A DNA stretch of 64,000 nt. Origin: CAZDFU01 sp964504985. GTDB lineage: Bacteria > Patescibacteriota > Microgenomatia > Daviesbacterales > UBA10151. A program made the translations under genes and the position numbers. Shown in pieces: positions 1 to 8,032 of the stretch. Under the pieces are notes generated by a model that worked only from the letters and a program-made list of their open reading frames with translations, was not told the origin of the DNA and searched no databases. Where the stretch lies: the NCBI GenBank assembly GCA_964504985.1, contig CAZDFU010000001.1, forward strand, positions 1 to 64,000, in the 5' to 3' direction. The first letter of the stretch is position 1, and each line of letters opens with the position of its first letter.

Positions 1-72
1 AATGGGAGGCGTTGCATATAACACGCAGTCATATGTTCGTTTCTCCCTAGTGATAAATGTATATTAACATAA

Positions 73-258
73 AAGGAGATAAAATTCAATGTCAAGTTTC
101 GGTCTGAGAGTAGGGAAGGACATTCCACCGTCCCATACTTAGACTTTGAATACGAATTTATAGCTCCAAAACCTCGAAAGGATAGAATTATAGTAGCAAG
201 AGATGTTTTGGGAAGAATAATTAGCTCAAAACCTCCTACTATTCCCTCAAGGCTATAA
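73..258 (+). pseudogene. Small start-less ORF, copy A of a paralogous pair
   Basis: A 61-codon reading frame without ATG, GTG or TTG follows a stop at 70-72. Its C-terminal part (LDFEYEF, APKPR, ARDVLGRII) matches a second copy at 7742-7957 at about 21 of 30 residues. Many base differences between the copies are synonymous in this frame (CGG/AGG, ACC/ACT, TAC/TAT), so the frame was once, or still is, translated. An AAGGAG at 73-78 and an ATG at 89 lie in front, but that ATG opens another frame that stops after 17 codons. The copies may be truncated C-terminal remnants of a longer gene. The family is not recognised. Confidence 0.4.
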
Positions 259-323
259 TCTTCATACTTGTGTAACTTTACTAATAATTCTGTATAATAA
301 TTACAGTACCTTGGAAGGAAAAT

Positions 324-3300
324 ATGGATATGAACACTGAAAGAAATATGGAGCATTTGGCTGGTGAAGCCCGCCTACAACAACAGGTATCAGCAACCTC
401 GAAAAGATTAGAAAACTCCTTGCAATCACATAGAGTTTTAAATAAAGCTATTCAAACAGCCCAGGGCCTTATGGATTATGGTCAAATAAATCGTGCTCTG
501 ACAGGTATAGTATTATCGCAAGCAAGAATGGGTGATGCAGAAACTGCAATGGCAAATGTGCCTCTTCTAACAACTAATAAAAATAAATCCAATGCTTATG
601 CACAAATAGCCTCTATACAAGCTGAAAGAGGGGAAGACACGAAGGCTGCATTAGAAGCAGCACTAAAGGCAGCAAAAGCTATGCGGACAGGCCCATCAGG
701 AACTAAGGAGAAAATGTACCAAGATAAAGCAGATGCTTATATAGCTATAGCAAATGTACAAATGGGGTTAGGATTACTTACAGAAGCTACTCAAACAGTA
801 CAGCTTATTGACGACTCACTTGAATACAAAAAGGAAAGTTTGTTGCAACAAATAGAGGAAGTTAAAGCAGGAGGAACACCTCCTAAACTTAACACACCTG
901 AGCAATCTAAAGAGAAAGACATTACTCCAACAGATGATTTGCAGGCTGAACTGGAGGCAGCAAAAGCGATAACTGACCCAAAGGAAAAATCAGATGCTCT
1001 TGTAAGACTAGGAGTGATGCAAGCTCAAATAGGAGAAGACCCATCTACAACATTTGAATCAGCTCTTGATAGTGCAAGAAATATAAGAGATGACTATCAA
1101 AGAGCACAAGCTTGGATAGATATTGCAACTGCTCAAGGTACTGCTGGTCGGGTAGAACAAGCACTTGCAACGGCAGAACAATTAGGTGGTTCATACAAAG
1201 TTGAAGCTTTAACTAATATAGGTACCACACTTGGAAGTAATGGTTTAACTGCAAAGGAAATAAGGGAATTGCCACAACCAGTTATAGATACTATTGTTAC
1301 AAAGAGTAATAATCATACTGTCTTAGAAGCTCTAGGTTATTTCGATAAGGTTGATGTTAATTCTTTACATCCGACTGTACATTCTCATACTCGTGTTTCA
1401 TTATTAACAGGTGTTTCAGAGAGGACTAAAGAACAGGAATATTTAGCCGAAGCAAGAAAGTTAGCTGTAGAATCAGATGATATTGTAGCTACGAAAGCCT
1501 TTGCTGAAGGCGTAATAGCTTCCCAAGATTATGAAACTGCAAGTAATTATTTACTTGGTATCCTAGACCAAATTTCTAAAAGGGATGACTCAGAAGCGGT
1601 ATCTCAAACGATGCGAATTTTGAAGGGATTAATACAAATTGATAATCCTAAAGGTAAAACTATGGCAACTAGACTATTTGCAGATGAGAATTTGCCTCCT
1701 CATTATAGAGCCTATATAGCAAAAAAACTTTTTCAGAGTGAATACTGGGACCCTGCACTTGGAAAGTATTTACAAACAGGTCAGGCACCTCCTCAACTAA
1801 GGAGTGAGCCACAGACAGCAGAGGAGAGATTATTACGCCTTATATATGGGGAAGACTATGAACCTGATAAGAAAGAAGTAGAAGAAACTCTTGAGGAGTT
1901 TAGACCTAATCCTCCTGAACAGGCTAAAGTTCTGACCGCTTTGATTACTAATTTTGGGCTTACACCCGATTTACCTTCCTATCAGCTATTAGAAAAGCCA
2001 GGGGTTCTTAAGTCAGAGACATTAGAAGAAAGAGTTGTAGAGCTAAAGCAAAGAATGAGCGAGTTTGAGGGTAAAAGTAGGGATGAACTGCTTAGCATCT
2101 TTCGTCGTGATTTTGATACTCTAAAGATATTCTATGTAACAAAATCAGGAGTTTATCGGTATAGCATCGTAAATGATTATTCGCTAGAGAAATTCCAGAC
2201 AGTTACTAGAAGGGTCGGAGAACTAAAAGTACACGAACCAACTTTAACAAGATTTCAACAGGCTTTAGAAAGAAGTGGTTTAACTCCTGTGGATGCTACA
2301 AAAGCAGTAGAAGATGCAAAAGCTGGAAAACCACTCATATCAGGAGAGAGTAGAGCAGTAAGATTTTCAACAACTGTGGAATATGGTTCTCAATATGAAG
2401 TAGCTCTACAAAGATTACAAGAAGTATGGAAAGGTGAGCTAAAAAGCCTGTTACTTGCTAGAGCTGCTGGACAATCGCCTGAAACAGTTACCGAAAGTCT
2501 TGAGATACTTGAAAATCACGACCAGATAGCTCAGCTTATGCCGAGACTATTTAGGATGGTGAAACCATTGAAACTTGACCAAGAGAAAATTAGTCCAGCC
2601 GATATTGAAGCAATTGCAAAGGATTTAAAAAATCGATTACAACAAGTCTACAGAGGTAATAGGGAGGCATTAGGTAGGTTAAGAGAATATTCTGATAGTG
2701 AAGTTGTTTATGAATATCTAAAAGATACTTTACCTAGCTCTGCAGCTACTTCTGAATGGTTTGGTCATCTAAGAGATACACTCTCAGAAATTGCTAGTGC
2801 TCGTTCTCGAGTTGGAGCCAAGACCGCTGATAAACAATTAGAGTTGACATTCCTAGATAAGAATGAGGATTTCATTCGTGCATTAAGGTTTGCTGATGCT
2901 GCACAGTGTTGTTTCAATGCAAGTAGAGAGAACTTTAGGTATAGGACATATGAGTATGTAACCAGACTTAATAAAGACCCGTTATCATTTATGATGGACT
3001 TAAAGCAGGTAGGCTCTGACGAGATACAAGGGTTCGTATTTGGAAGAATGGGGGTTAATCCTGAAACTGGAAAACTAGTATTAATGCTTAATGGTATTTA
3101 TTCTCAACTAAAAGGTCAAACTATAGTAGACAATATATTGAGAATAATAGAAGAGCAAATGGGCTCTAGATTGCATCCTGATTCTATAGTAATTGCAAGT
3201 CAAGGGGGTGCAATTCCACAACCTAAAGGGTATAGTAGAGTACCTTACCAAGGTCTAGAGGCAATGAGAGCGTTACAAGATAATAACGGGAGACCAGAGA

Positions 3301-3380
3301 AAAAAACATATGATGATATTGGACAAGTTGCTAATGGGAGGTTTAACTTTAGAGGGTATGGAAAGACTCTAGCCTCATAA
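324..3380 (+). CDS. Large helical-repeat (TPR-like) protein of unknown function
   Basis: The 1018-residue protein has no signal peptide or membrane segment. Residues ~45-320 hold degenerate TPR-like helical repeats (alternating RA-x-AL and I-A-x-AQ patterns, 'AQAWIDIATAQG', 'ARNIRDDYQRA'). The middle is charged and helical. The last ~170 residues look like a separate globular domain with a Cys pair ('AAQCCFNAS') and a beta-rich stretch around 'IQGFVFGRMG'; I do not recognise it. The start is supported by GGAAGG at 312-317 and a TATAAT at 293-298. It precedes a terminase-like pair, so a mobile-element or phage origin is possible but unproven. Repeats suggest protein-protein contacts; no enzymatic function can be assigned. 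Confidence 0.8.
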   Translation: MDMNTERNMEHLAGEARLQQQVSATSKRLENSLQSHRVLNKAIQTAQGLMDYGQINRALTGIVLSQARMGDAETAMANVPLLTTNKNKSNAYAQIASIQAERGEDTKAALEAALKAAKAMRTGPSGTKEKMYQDKADAYIAIANVQMGLGLLTEATQTVQLIDDSLEYKKESLLQQIEEVKAGGTPPKLNTPEQSKEKDITPTDDLQAELEAAKAITDPKEKSDALVRLGVMQAQIGEDPSTTFESALDSARNIRDDYQRAQAWIDIATAQGTAGRVEQALATAEQLGGSYKVEALTNIGTTLGSNGLTAKEIRELPQPVIDTIVTKSNNHTVLEALGYFDKVDVNSLHPTVHSHTRVSLLTGVSERTKEQEYLAEARKLAVESDDIVATKAFAEGVIASQDYETASNYLLGILDQISKRDDSEAVSQTMRILKGLIQIDNPKGKTMATRLFADENLPPHYRAYIAKKLFQSEYWDPALGKYLQTGQAPPQLRSEPQTAEERLLRLIYGEDYEPDKKEVEETLEEFRPNPPEQAKVLTALITNFGLTPDLPSYQLLEKPGVLKSETLEERVVELKQRMSEFEGKSRDELLSIFRRDFDTLKIFYVTKSGVYRYSIVNDYSLEKFQTVTRRVGELKVHEPTLTRFQQALERSGLTPVDATKAVEDAKAGKPLISGESRAVRFSTTVEYGSQYEVALQRLQEVWKGELKSLLLARAAGQSPETVTESLEILENHDQIAQLMPRLFRMVKPLKLDQEKISPADIEAIAKDLKNRLQQVYRGNREALGRLREYSDSEVVYEYLKDTLPSSAATSEWFGHLRDTLSEIASARSRVGAKTADKQLELTFLDKNEDFIRALRFADAAQCCFNASRENFRYRTYEYVTRLNKDPLSFMMDLKQVGSDEIQGFVFGRMGVNPETGKLVLMLNGIYSQLKGQTIVDNILRIIEEQMGSRLHPDSIVIASQGGAIPQPKGYSRVPYQGLEAMRALQDNNGRPEKKTYDDIGQVANGRFNFRGYGKTLAS

Positions 3381-3442
3381 TCTTCTTATTGTGGTAAATG
3401 AAATTCCAGGGTAGAATAGAAGTATAGCTTATTTACTCAATA

Positions 3443-4108
3443 GTGAGCTGGAATAGTTCCAAGAATGTTATGAAAAATGGGCAGGATTTCAGACATCTTT
3501 CCAAGGGTACTTCAATAATCAAATCTGGATTTGAGACAGGTATTCATGCTTTGCCTTCAGATGTAAAAGAGGAAATTGATAGATTGCTTGGTCTCAAATA
3601 TCCTCCAAAAGAAGTTTTGCGACTCGTGTCGCAGAAATTCCCTAACGCTTCACTACCAAGCAAGACAGCGTTGTATAACTATCGTAATAAATATTTTGAT
3701 CAGTCATTGGTAAAAGTAACAGGTATAACCAAAGAACAAGAGGCATTTGATACAGAGAAGATTAAAGTTAAATCTCTTATTCTCACCTCTATTAAACAAT
3801 TTATAGCTACAGACCTTCCAAAGCTGCGAGAAGTCTGGTCAGAAGACCCTAAAAATAGAAAATTAACTCAAAACTATTTAGAGGGGTATAAGTTAGTGCT
3901 TGATAGTCTGGGTAAGCTAAATATTCAATACCAATTAAAGGAGGAAGCAGAAGTTAGCTTTGGTGAAATGGTAGATGCGGAAGAACAAAAGCTAGGAAAG
4001 GAGGGAGAAAGTATTGATGAACAACTTGCAAGGATTTTCAATGACAGAAGAGGCAAACTCGTTGTCAGAGCAAGCAAAAAAACTAGCATTACTAAGACAG
4101 GCGTGTAA
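3443..4108 (+). CDS. Putative phage terminase small subunit-like protein
   Basis: This 221-residue protein starts at a GTG; an internal ATG at 3470 is an alternative. Residues ~40-85 look like a helix-turn-helix ('VKEEIDRLLGLKYPPKEVL' then 'LPSKTALYNYRN'), followed by long charged helices. That plan (N-terminal DNA-binding HTH, C-terminal oligomerising helices) and length fit small terminases, which recognise phage DNA and recruit the large subunit. The 3' end overlaps the next gene, whose N-terminus resembles a large terminase, the usual TerS-TerL arrangement. Assignment rests on architecture and context, not on a diagnostic motif; a transposition-related HTH protein is the main alternative. 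Confidence 0.45.
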   Translation: MSWNSSKNVMKNGQDFRHLSKGTSIIKSGFETGIHALPSDVKEEIDRLLGLKYPPKEVLRLVSQKFPNASLPSKTALYNYRNKYFDQSLVKVTGITKEQEAFDTEKIKVKSLILTSIKQFIATDLPKLREVWSEDPKNRKLTQNYLEGYKLVLDSLGKLNIQYQLKEEAEVSFGEMVDAEEQKLGKEGESIDEQLARIFNDRRGKLVVRASKKTSITKTGV

Positions 4109-4703
4109 GCAGTCAACACATACCTTTTCTGAGGAGTTATTAGAATACGAAGGCAGTAATCGTTATAAAAACCCTTGGCATATCCGTATTATTTATGATC
4201 TGCTTGATAACATTCTTACTCAAGACCCTCCTTCTGGTAAAAAGGTTATAATTGAACGGCTACTTCCAGGAAGTTTCTTTGGTGATTTAGGCACAGAAGG
4301 AGAAACAGAATTGTTCGTTGAGGCAACAACTGATTCATATGTTTGCTCTTTGAATAAGGATAAATTTTTCTCTATGATCAGTCAATATCCTGAACTTTCT
4401 GAAAAGCTTATGAAGCAACTTTTTAACCGACTTACTCAAGTTGAAAAACGTATGTCATCAGTGGCAACAGATAGTGCATTTCATCGAATCGTTAAGCTTC
4501 TTTTTAATCTTGGGAAGAAAAAATCTGATGATTCAATGGTAGTTTCAGAGAAATTTACCCACGAGGAACTTTCTCAGATGCTTGGTATCAGTCGCCAAAC
4601 TGTAACAACACTTATCAATCAACTTGAGAAAAAGGGGTTAATTAAGCGTACTGGAAAATCAATCCAATTTAACCCAGGCAGGCTTGCTCAATACGCATCC
4701 TAA
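4041..4703 (+). CDS. Chimeric ORF: TerL-like N-terminus fused to a truncated Crp/Fnr regulator
   Basis: The ATG at 4041 follows an AAGGA-type site. Residues 1-60 ('FSEELLEYEG', 'NPWHIRIIYDLLDNIL') resemble the region just before the ATPase domain of large terminases. From about residue 62 ('PSGKKVIIERLLPGSFFGDLG') the sequence is clearly Crp/Fnr: the end of the cyclic-nucleotide-binding beta-roll, the dimer helix ('KLMKQLFNRLTQVEKRM') and a winged HTH ('FTHEELSQMLGISRQTVTTLINQL'). About 45 residues of the normal sensor domain are missing, and so is the terminase ATPase. The simplest reading is a deletion or assembly join within similar 'PPSGKK' sequence. If real, the product could still bind DNA but not sense ligand normally. 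Confidence 0.6.
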   Translation: MTEEANSLSEQAKKLALLRQACKQSTHTFSEELLEYEGSNRYKNPWHIRIIYDLLDNILTQDPPSGKKVIIERLLPGSFFGDLGTEGETELFVEATTDSYVCSLNKDKFFSMISQYPELSEKLMKQLFNRLTQVEKRMSSVATDSAFHRIVKLLFNLGKKKSDDSMVVSEKFTHEELSQMLGISRQTVTTLINQLEKKGLIKRTGKSIQFNPGRLAQYAS

Positions 4704-4720
4704 TGAATTTTGTCGCCTAC

Positions 4721-4750
4721 CTGACAGAGTTTATATAATTTTTGTATTAT
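4721..4750 (+). promoter_or_regulatory. Putative promoter upstream of the small-ORF cluster
   Basis: CTGACA (4721-4726), an 18-base spacer and TATTAT (4745-4750). The predicted transcription start falls about 3 bases before the ATG at 4760. Confidence 0.4.
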
Positions 4751-4759
4751 TCTTATGTA

Positions 4760-4915
4760 ATGAAAGGTATTATTGTTTGTTGTGACGGGGAAAAATCATT
4801 TAAGAAGGAGTTGTCACAAGCGATCCCCCCAAAAAAGAAAAAAAGACATTTATTGTCAATATTAAAGCTATTTCCGAGTGGATTGAATAGCAAGTTTCAA
4901 GTTATAAGGAAGTGA
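4760..4915 (+). CDS. Possible 51-aa basic small protein
   Basis: A short ORF begins with 'MKGIIVCCDGEK' and has a Lys-rich middle ('PPKKKKRH'). It has no SD but a promoter-like CTGACA-18-TATTAT ends 9 bases before the ATG, the arrangement seen at many other genes here. It ends 6 bases before the next small ORF and its last codons contain that ORF's SD (AAGGA). No family is recognised. The coding call depends on promoter position and operon spacing only. Confidence 0.35.
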   Translation: MKGIIVCCDGEKSFKKELSQAIPPKKKKRHLLSILKLFPSGLNSKFQVIRK

Positions 4916-4921
4916 AATAAA

Positions 4922-5071
4922 ATGATGGGACATGGAAAACATGATAACTGCCTGATATGCAGAATGGGAAAAACTATTGGTATGATAGAAAAATGTATAG
5001 ATAAAAATTGTATACACCCAACTCATAAAAAGGAAGAGAGAAAACAGGTGCAAAAAAGTAATAACAATTAA
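4922..5071 (+). CDS. 49-aa Cys/His-rich small protein
   Basis: The ORF starts with two adjacent ATG codons after AAGGA at 4906-4910. It contains a CxxC ('CLIC', residues ~10-13), a second cysteine pair ('CIDKNC') and several histidines, followed by a Lys-rich tail. Four cysteines in 49 residues suggest a small metal-binding or redox-sensitive protein. It lies between the Crp-like gene and a two-finger C2H2 protein, so both may belong to one accessory operon. Function is unknown. Confidence 0.5.
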   Translation: MMGHGKHDNCLICRMGKTIGMIEKCIDKNCIHPTHKKEERKQVQKSNNN

Positions 5072-5105
5072 TTTATGAAAATAAAATTTAAGGAGGTGGT
5101 ATATA

Positions 5106-5300
5106 ATGGATACAAAGTTAAAATGTCCAATGTGCGGTGGACAATTTAATTTCCAACAGGAGTTAGATGAACACGCAAAACAGACGCACAGCAAACAAAC
5201 TGGTGAAGACCAACAAGAACACTCAATTATCTGTACAAAGTGTGGAATGAAGGCAAAATCTAATGAGGAATTAAACCAGCACGAGGAGCACACGGCGTAA
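5106..5300 (+). CDS. Two-finger C2H2 zinc-finger protein
   Basis: The 64-residue protein has a very strong SD (AAGGAGGTGG at 5090-5099). Finger 1 is C-x2-C-x12-H-x4-H ('CPMCGGQFNF' to 'HAKQTH'); finger 2 is C-x2-C-x12-H-x2-H ('CTKCGMKAKS' to 'HEEH'). A polar linker separates them. Classical tandem C2H2 fingers are uncommon in bacteria (Ros/MucR has one) and more typical of archaea and eukaryotes. Zinc-dependent nucleic-acid or protein binding is expected; a small regulator of the neighbouring redox genes is a reasonable guess. The ORF itself is certain, the role is not. Confidence 0.85.
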   Translation: MDTKLKCPMCGGQFNFQQELDEHAKQTHSKQTGEDQQEHSIICTKCGMKAKSNEELNQHEEHTA

Positions 5301-5328
5301 ATAGCTAAGAAAAAGTGTTAAAAATACT

Positions 5329-5809
5329 ATGATTAGAATTAAAATTATCACTGGTTCAGTGAGGCCAGGAAGATTTAATATCCAGCCAGCTACCTGGATT
5401 TTGGAAATTGCTAAAAAAAGAACAGATATTAAAGCTGAACTTTTGAATTTACAGGAAGCAAACCTTCCTTTTCTGGATGAGTCAGTTCCGCCCTCTCAGA
5501 GGCAGTATTCAAAAGAACATACTAAAAAATGGGCAAAGAGTATTGATGAAGCGGATGGTTTTATTTTTGTTACTCCTGAATACAATCATGGTGTATCACC
5601 TGTGCTTAAAAATGCAGTTGATTATCTATTTTATGAATGGCATTACAAACCAGTTAGCTTTGTAAGCTATGGATCTTTAGCCGGAGGATCAAGAGCTGTT
5701 GAACATTGGCGGGGTATAGCTGCTGAAATAAACTAGTGCGATGCTTGACGCTCTTACCTTTTGGGCAAGGAAAATGAAAGAAGCAAGAGCAGAGTTACAA
5801 AAACTATGA
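5329..5809 (+). pseudogene. NADPH-dependent FMN reductase, internally deleted
   Basis: Residues 1-135 match the flavodoxin-like NADPH-dependent FMN reductase family: 'IITGSVRPGR' phosphate-loop region and 'FVTPEYNHGVSPVLKNAVDYL' core (PEYNxxxxxxLKNAxD). The frame stops at 5734-5736 right after 'GIAAEIN'. The missing C-terminus reappears in another frame at 5738-5809, reading 'AMLDALTFWARKMKEARAEL' and ending in TGA. By comparison with ~180-residue family members about 20-35 codons between the parts are gone and the frame is broken. The final TGA overlaps the next gene's ATG by ATGA, showing that the two formed an operon. This is either a real pseudogene or an assembly collapse. Confidence 0.8.
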
Positions 5810-7158
5810 AAAGATTTGATGTGATTGTTGTAGGTAGTGGTGCGGGTCTTGAGGTAGCATCTTTTGCTGCTGAAAAAGGTTTGTCTGTGGCTTTAGTAGA
5901 AGAAGGCCCCTTGGGTGGGACTTGCCTAAATAGAGGTTGTATACCCTCTAAAATGCTCATCCACTCGGCGGATGTAGTTGAAACAATTAAAAATAGTGAA
6001 AAGTTTGGAATTAAAAGCAAAATTGAAGGTATTGATTTTGCATCAATTGTTAAAAGAGTTTCAGAAGTAGTGGACAGTGACTCTACCGGTATAGAGAAAT
6101 CTATTAGAGAGGCTGGTAATCCTGTTCTTTATAAAGTCCGAAGCAAATTTATTGGTCCAAAACAAATGCAGGTAGGTGATGAGCAAATTGAAGCTGACAA
6201 AGTATTTATTGTGGGTGGCACTAGGCCATCTATTCCACCTCTTCCTGGTTTAGAAACTACTCCTTATTTAGATAGTACAAGAGCCCTTCGGTTGGAAAAG
6301 CAACCTGAGCACATAGTTATTATAGGCGGTGGTTATATTGCAGCAGAGCTGGCTCATTTTTATGGAGCCTTAGGGACAAAAATTACTGTTTTAGTCCGTG
6401 GTAGTAGGATGTTAGACAATGAGGATGAGGAAATAACAGACTGGTTTACTAAGGAATTTTCTAAAAAGTATGAAATTTTATTTAAAACTGAGACTGAAGC
6501 AGTATCTTTCCAGGATGGTAAATTTATCATCAAACTTAAAGGTGAAGGAAATAATAGAATTACTGCTGATCAGCTTTTGGTAGCAACTGGTAGAAGATCA
6601 AATGCTGATGTTTTAGATGTTAAAGCCACTGGAGTTGAGGTTGATGACAAGGGACTCATCAAAGTAAATGAATATCTAGAAACCAATGTTCAAGGAATTT
6701 GGGCATTTGGAGATATTATTGGTATCTTACCATTCAGACACACTGCTAACGATCAGGTAGGGTTTTCTATTAGAAACGCATTTACTGAACATAAAGTACC
6801 CTTTGACCCTTTTGCCATTGGCCATGCAGTTTTTTCCTCACCTCAAGTTGGTGGAGTTGGTAAAACAGAACAAGAACTAAAAAAGGAAGGCATTAAATAT
6901 AAAGTTGGTAAAGCAGAACTTAAAGATACAGGAATGGGTGGAGCTTTGCAAGAAAATGGTTTAGCTAAGGTTTTAACTGATGAAACAGGCCAAAAGATAT
7001 TAGGGTGCCATATTATTGGTCCCCAAGCTTCAGTTTTAATTCATGAAGCAATTGTGGCTATGAAAGCAAATGGCACAGTTGATGCAATTACAAACTCTGT
7101 TTATATCCATCCGGCCTTACCAGAATGGTTACAAAGAGCATTTTTTGATGTTGGATAA
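5806..7158 (+). CDS. FAD-dependent pyridine nucleotide-disulfide oxidoreductase
   Basis: The 450-residue protein starts at the ATG overlapping the previous stop (ATGA); an in-frame TTG upstream is not needed. It has an N-terminal FAD Rossmann motif ('VVGSGAGLEVASF'), the redox-active CxxxxC (C40, C45 in 'GGTCLNRGCIPSK'), a NAD(P) Rossmann motif near 180 ('IIGGGYIAAELAHFYG') and the C-terminal catalytic His-Glu ('HPALPEW', H435, E440). This is the class I disulfide reductase family: dihydrolipoamide dehydrogenase, mercuric or mycothione reductase. No lipoyl-dehydrogenase partners are nearby, so a thiol or disulfide substrate is more likely; exact specificity is unknown. Confidence 0.88.
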   Translation: MKRFDVIVVGSGAGLEVASFAAEKGLSVALVEEGPLGGTCLNRGCIPSKMLIHSADVVETIKNSEKFGIKSKIEGIDFASIVKRVSEVVDSDSTGIEKSIREAGNPVLYKVRSKFIGPKQMQVGDEQIEADKVFIVGGTRPSIPPLPGLETTPYLDSTRALRLEKQPEHIVIIGGGYIAAELAHFYGALGTKITVLVRGSRMLDNEDEEITDWFTKEFSKKYEILFKTETEAVSFQDGKFIIKLKGEGNNRITADQLLVATGRRSNADVLDVKATGVEVDDKGLIKVNEYLETNVQGIWAFGDIIGILPFRHTANDQVGFSIRNAFTEHKVPFDPFAIGHAVFSSPQVGGVGKTEQELKKEGIKYKVGKAELKDTGMGGALQENGLAKVLTDETGQKILGCHIIGPQASVLIHEAIVAMKANGTVDAITNSVYIHPALPEWLQRAFFDVG

Positions 7159-7169
7159 CCAAAACAATT

Positions 7170-7703
7170 ATGTACGACGAAAATAAATTGCTAAAATTTA
7201 GAAAACAAAAGGATGAGGCTTGGAAAAATGATAAAGAGTCTCCTTTGACTGAAGAACAGAAAAGGAATTTCAAAGGACTAAATTATTATCCTCCTAATCC
7301 TGATGTAAGTTTTGAGCTGGAATTAGATAAAACCATTCCTGATGTTGGACAGAAAGTAGTTATTAAAACCACTGGCGGAGATGAACAAGTATATTTAAGA
7401 GCAGGTAAGGTTAGATTTGAGGTTGAGAGTCAAGAAGTGGAAGCATTAGTTTTTGAAGATCCAGAACAGGAACAGTTTCAGTACTATTTACTTTTTAGAG
7501 ATCAAACAACTGGTAAAGAAACTTATGAAAATGGCAGAATGCTACAAATTCCCAAAAAAGGAGATAAATTAGTAATTGATTTTAACTATACCTATAATCC
7601 CTACAGTTCTTATAATGATCAGTGGGATTGTCCAATAACTCCAGAAGAAAATATTTTACCAATAGCAATTAAGGCAGGAGAAAAGAAGTTTTGGAGAGTG
7701 TAA
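7170..7703 (+). CDS. DUF1684 family protein
   Basis: The 177-residue protein matches the DUF1684 pattern: N-terminal 'FRKQKDEAWKNDKESPL', then 'GLNYYPPNPD', 'LFRDQTTGKETYENGR', 'DFNYTYNPYSSY' and a final 'CPITPEENILPIAIKAGEK'. The family has a conserved aromatic/NP motif and no proven biochemical role. It lies 11 bases after the disulfide reductase and is probably cotranscribed with it. Length is close to that of standalone family members and no signal peptide is seen, so it is likely cytoplasmic. Confidence 0.85.
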   Translation: MYDENKLLKFRKQKDEAWKNDKESPLTEEQKRNFKGLNYYPPNPDVSFELELDKTIPDVGQKVVIKTTGGDEQVYLRAGKVRFEVESQEVEALVFEDPEQEQFQYYLLFRDQTTGKETYENGRMLQIPKKGDKLVIDFNYTYNPYSSYNDQWDCPITPEENILPIAIKAGEKKFWRV

Positions 7704-7741
7704 CTGTTGGAGACTCAAACAAAGTGTTAGTAAAAGGATAG

Positions 7742-7957
7742 ATTCCTTTAGAAAGTAAAGCACAAAATGTCGGGTTTAGGTACGCAAATCGGAATGCCAA
7801 CTACACTGCCCCATATTTGGAACAAAGTGACAAATTCAAGCTCTGCTTATATTTAGACTTTAGCTTTGAGTTTACTGCACCAAAGCCCCGTTACAGGAGA
7901 ATTATTTTAGCAAGAGATGAGTTAGGTAGGATAATCCATCAAAAGCACCAAATTTAA
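7742..7957 (+). pseudogene. Small start-less ORF, copy B of a paralogous pair
   Basis: A 71-codon open frame begins after a TAG at 7739-7741 and has no ATG; the first possible start is an ATT after AAAGGA, or an internal TTG near 7814. It contains 'NVGFRYANRN', 'YLDFSFEF', 'APKPRYRRII' and 'ARDELGRII', the last parts shared with 73-258. Compared with copy A it has an extra segment of about 10 codons before 'YLDF'. The two copies lie in the same orientation on either side of the accessory genes. The rest of 7704-8032 holds only AT-rich spacer and the promoter of the next gene. Confidence 0.4.
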
Positions 7958-8032
7958 ATTTTTTGATACTCACCTTAGGTTGTATTTGATTTCGTTTCTC
8001 TTCCTTGATAGTATTATGATAGTATTATTTTA

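Noticed and set aside
89..258. Programmed -1 frameshift joining an ATG-led 17-codon frame to the conserved C-terminal frame in both small paralogous ORFs
   Set aside because: No slippery heptamer is present, and the conserved frame stays open upstream with mainly synonymous changes, so a continuous start-less frame explains the data better.
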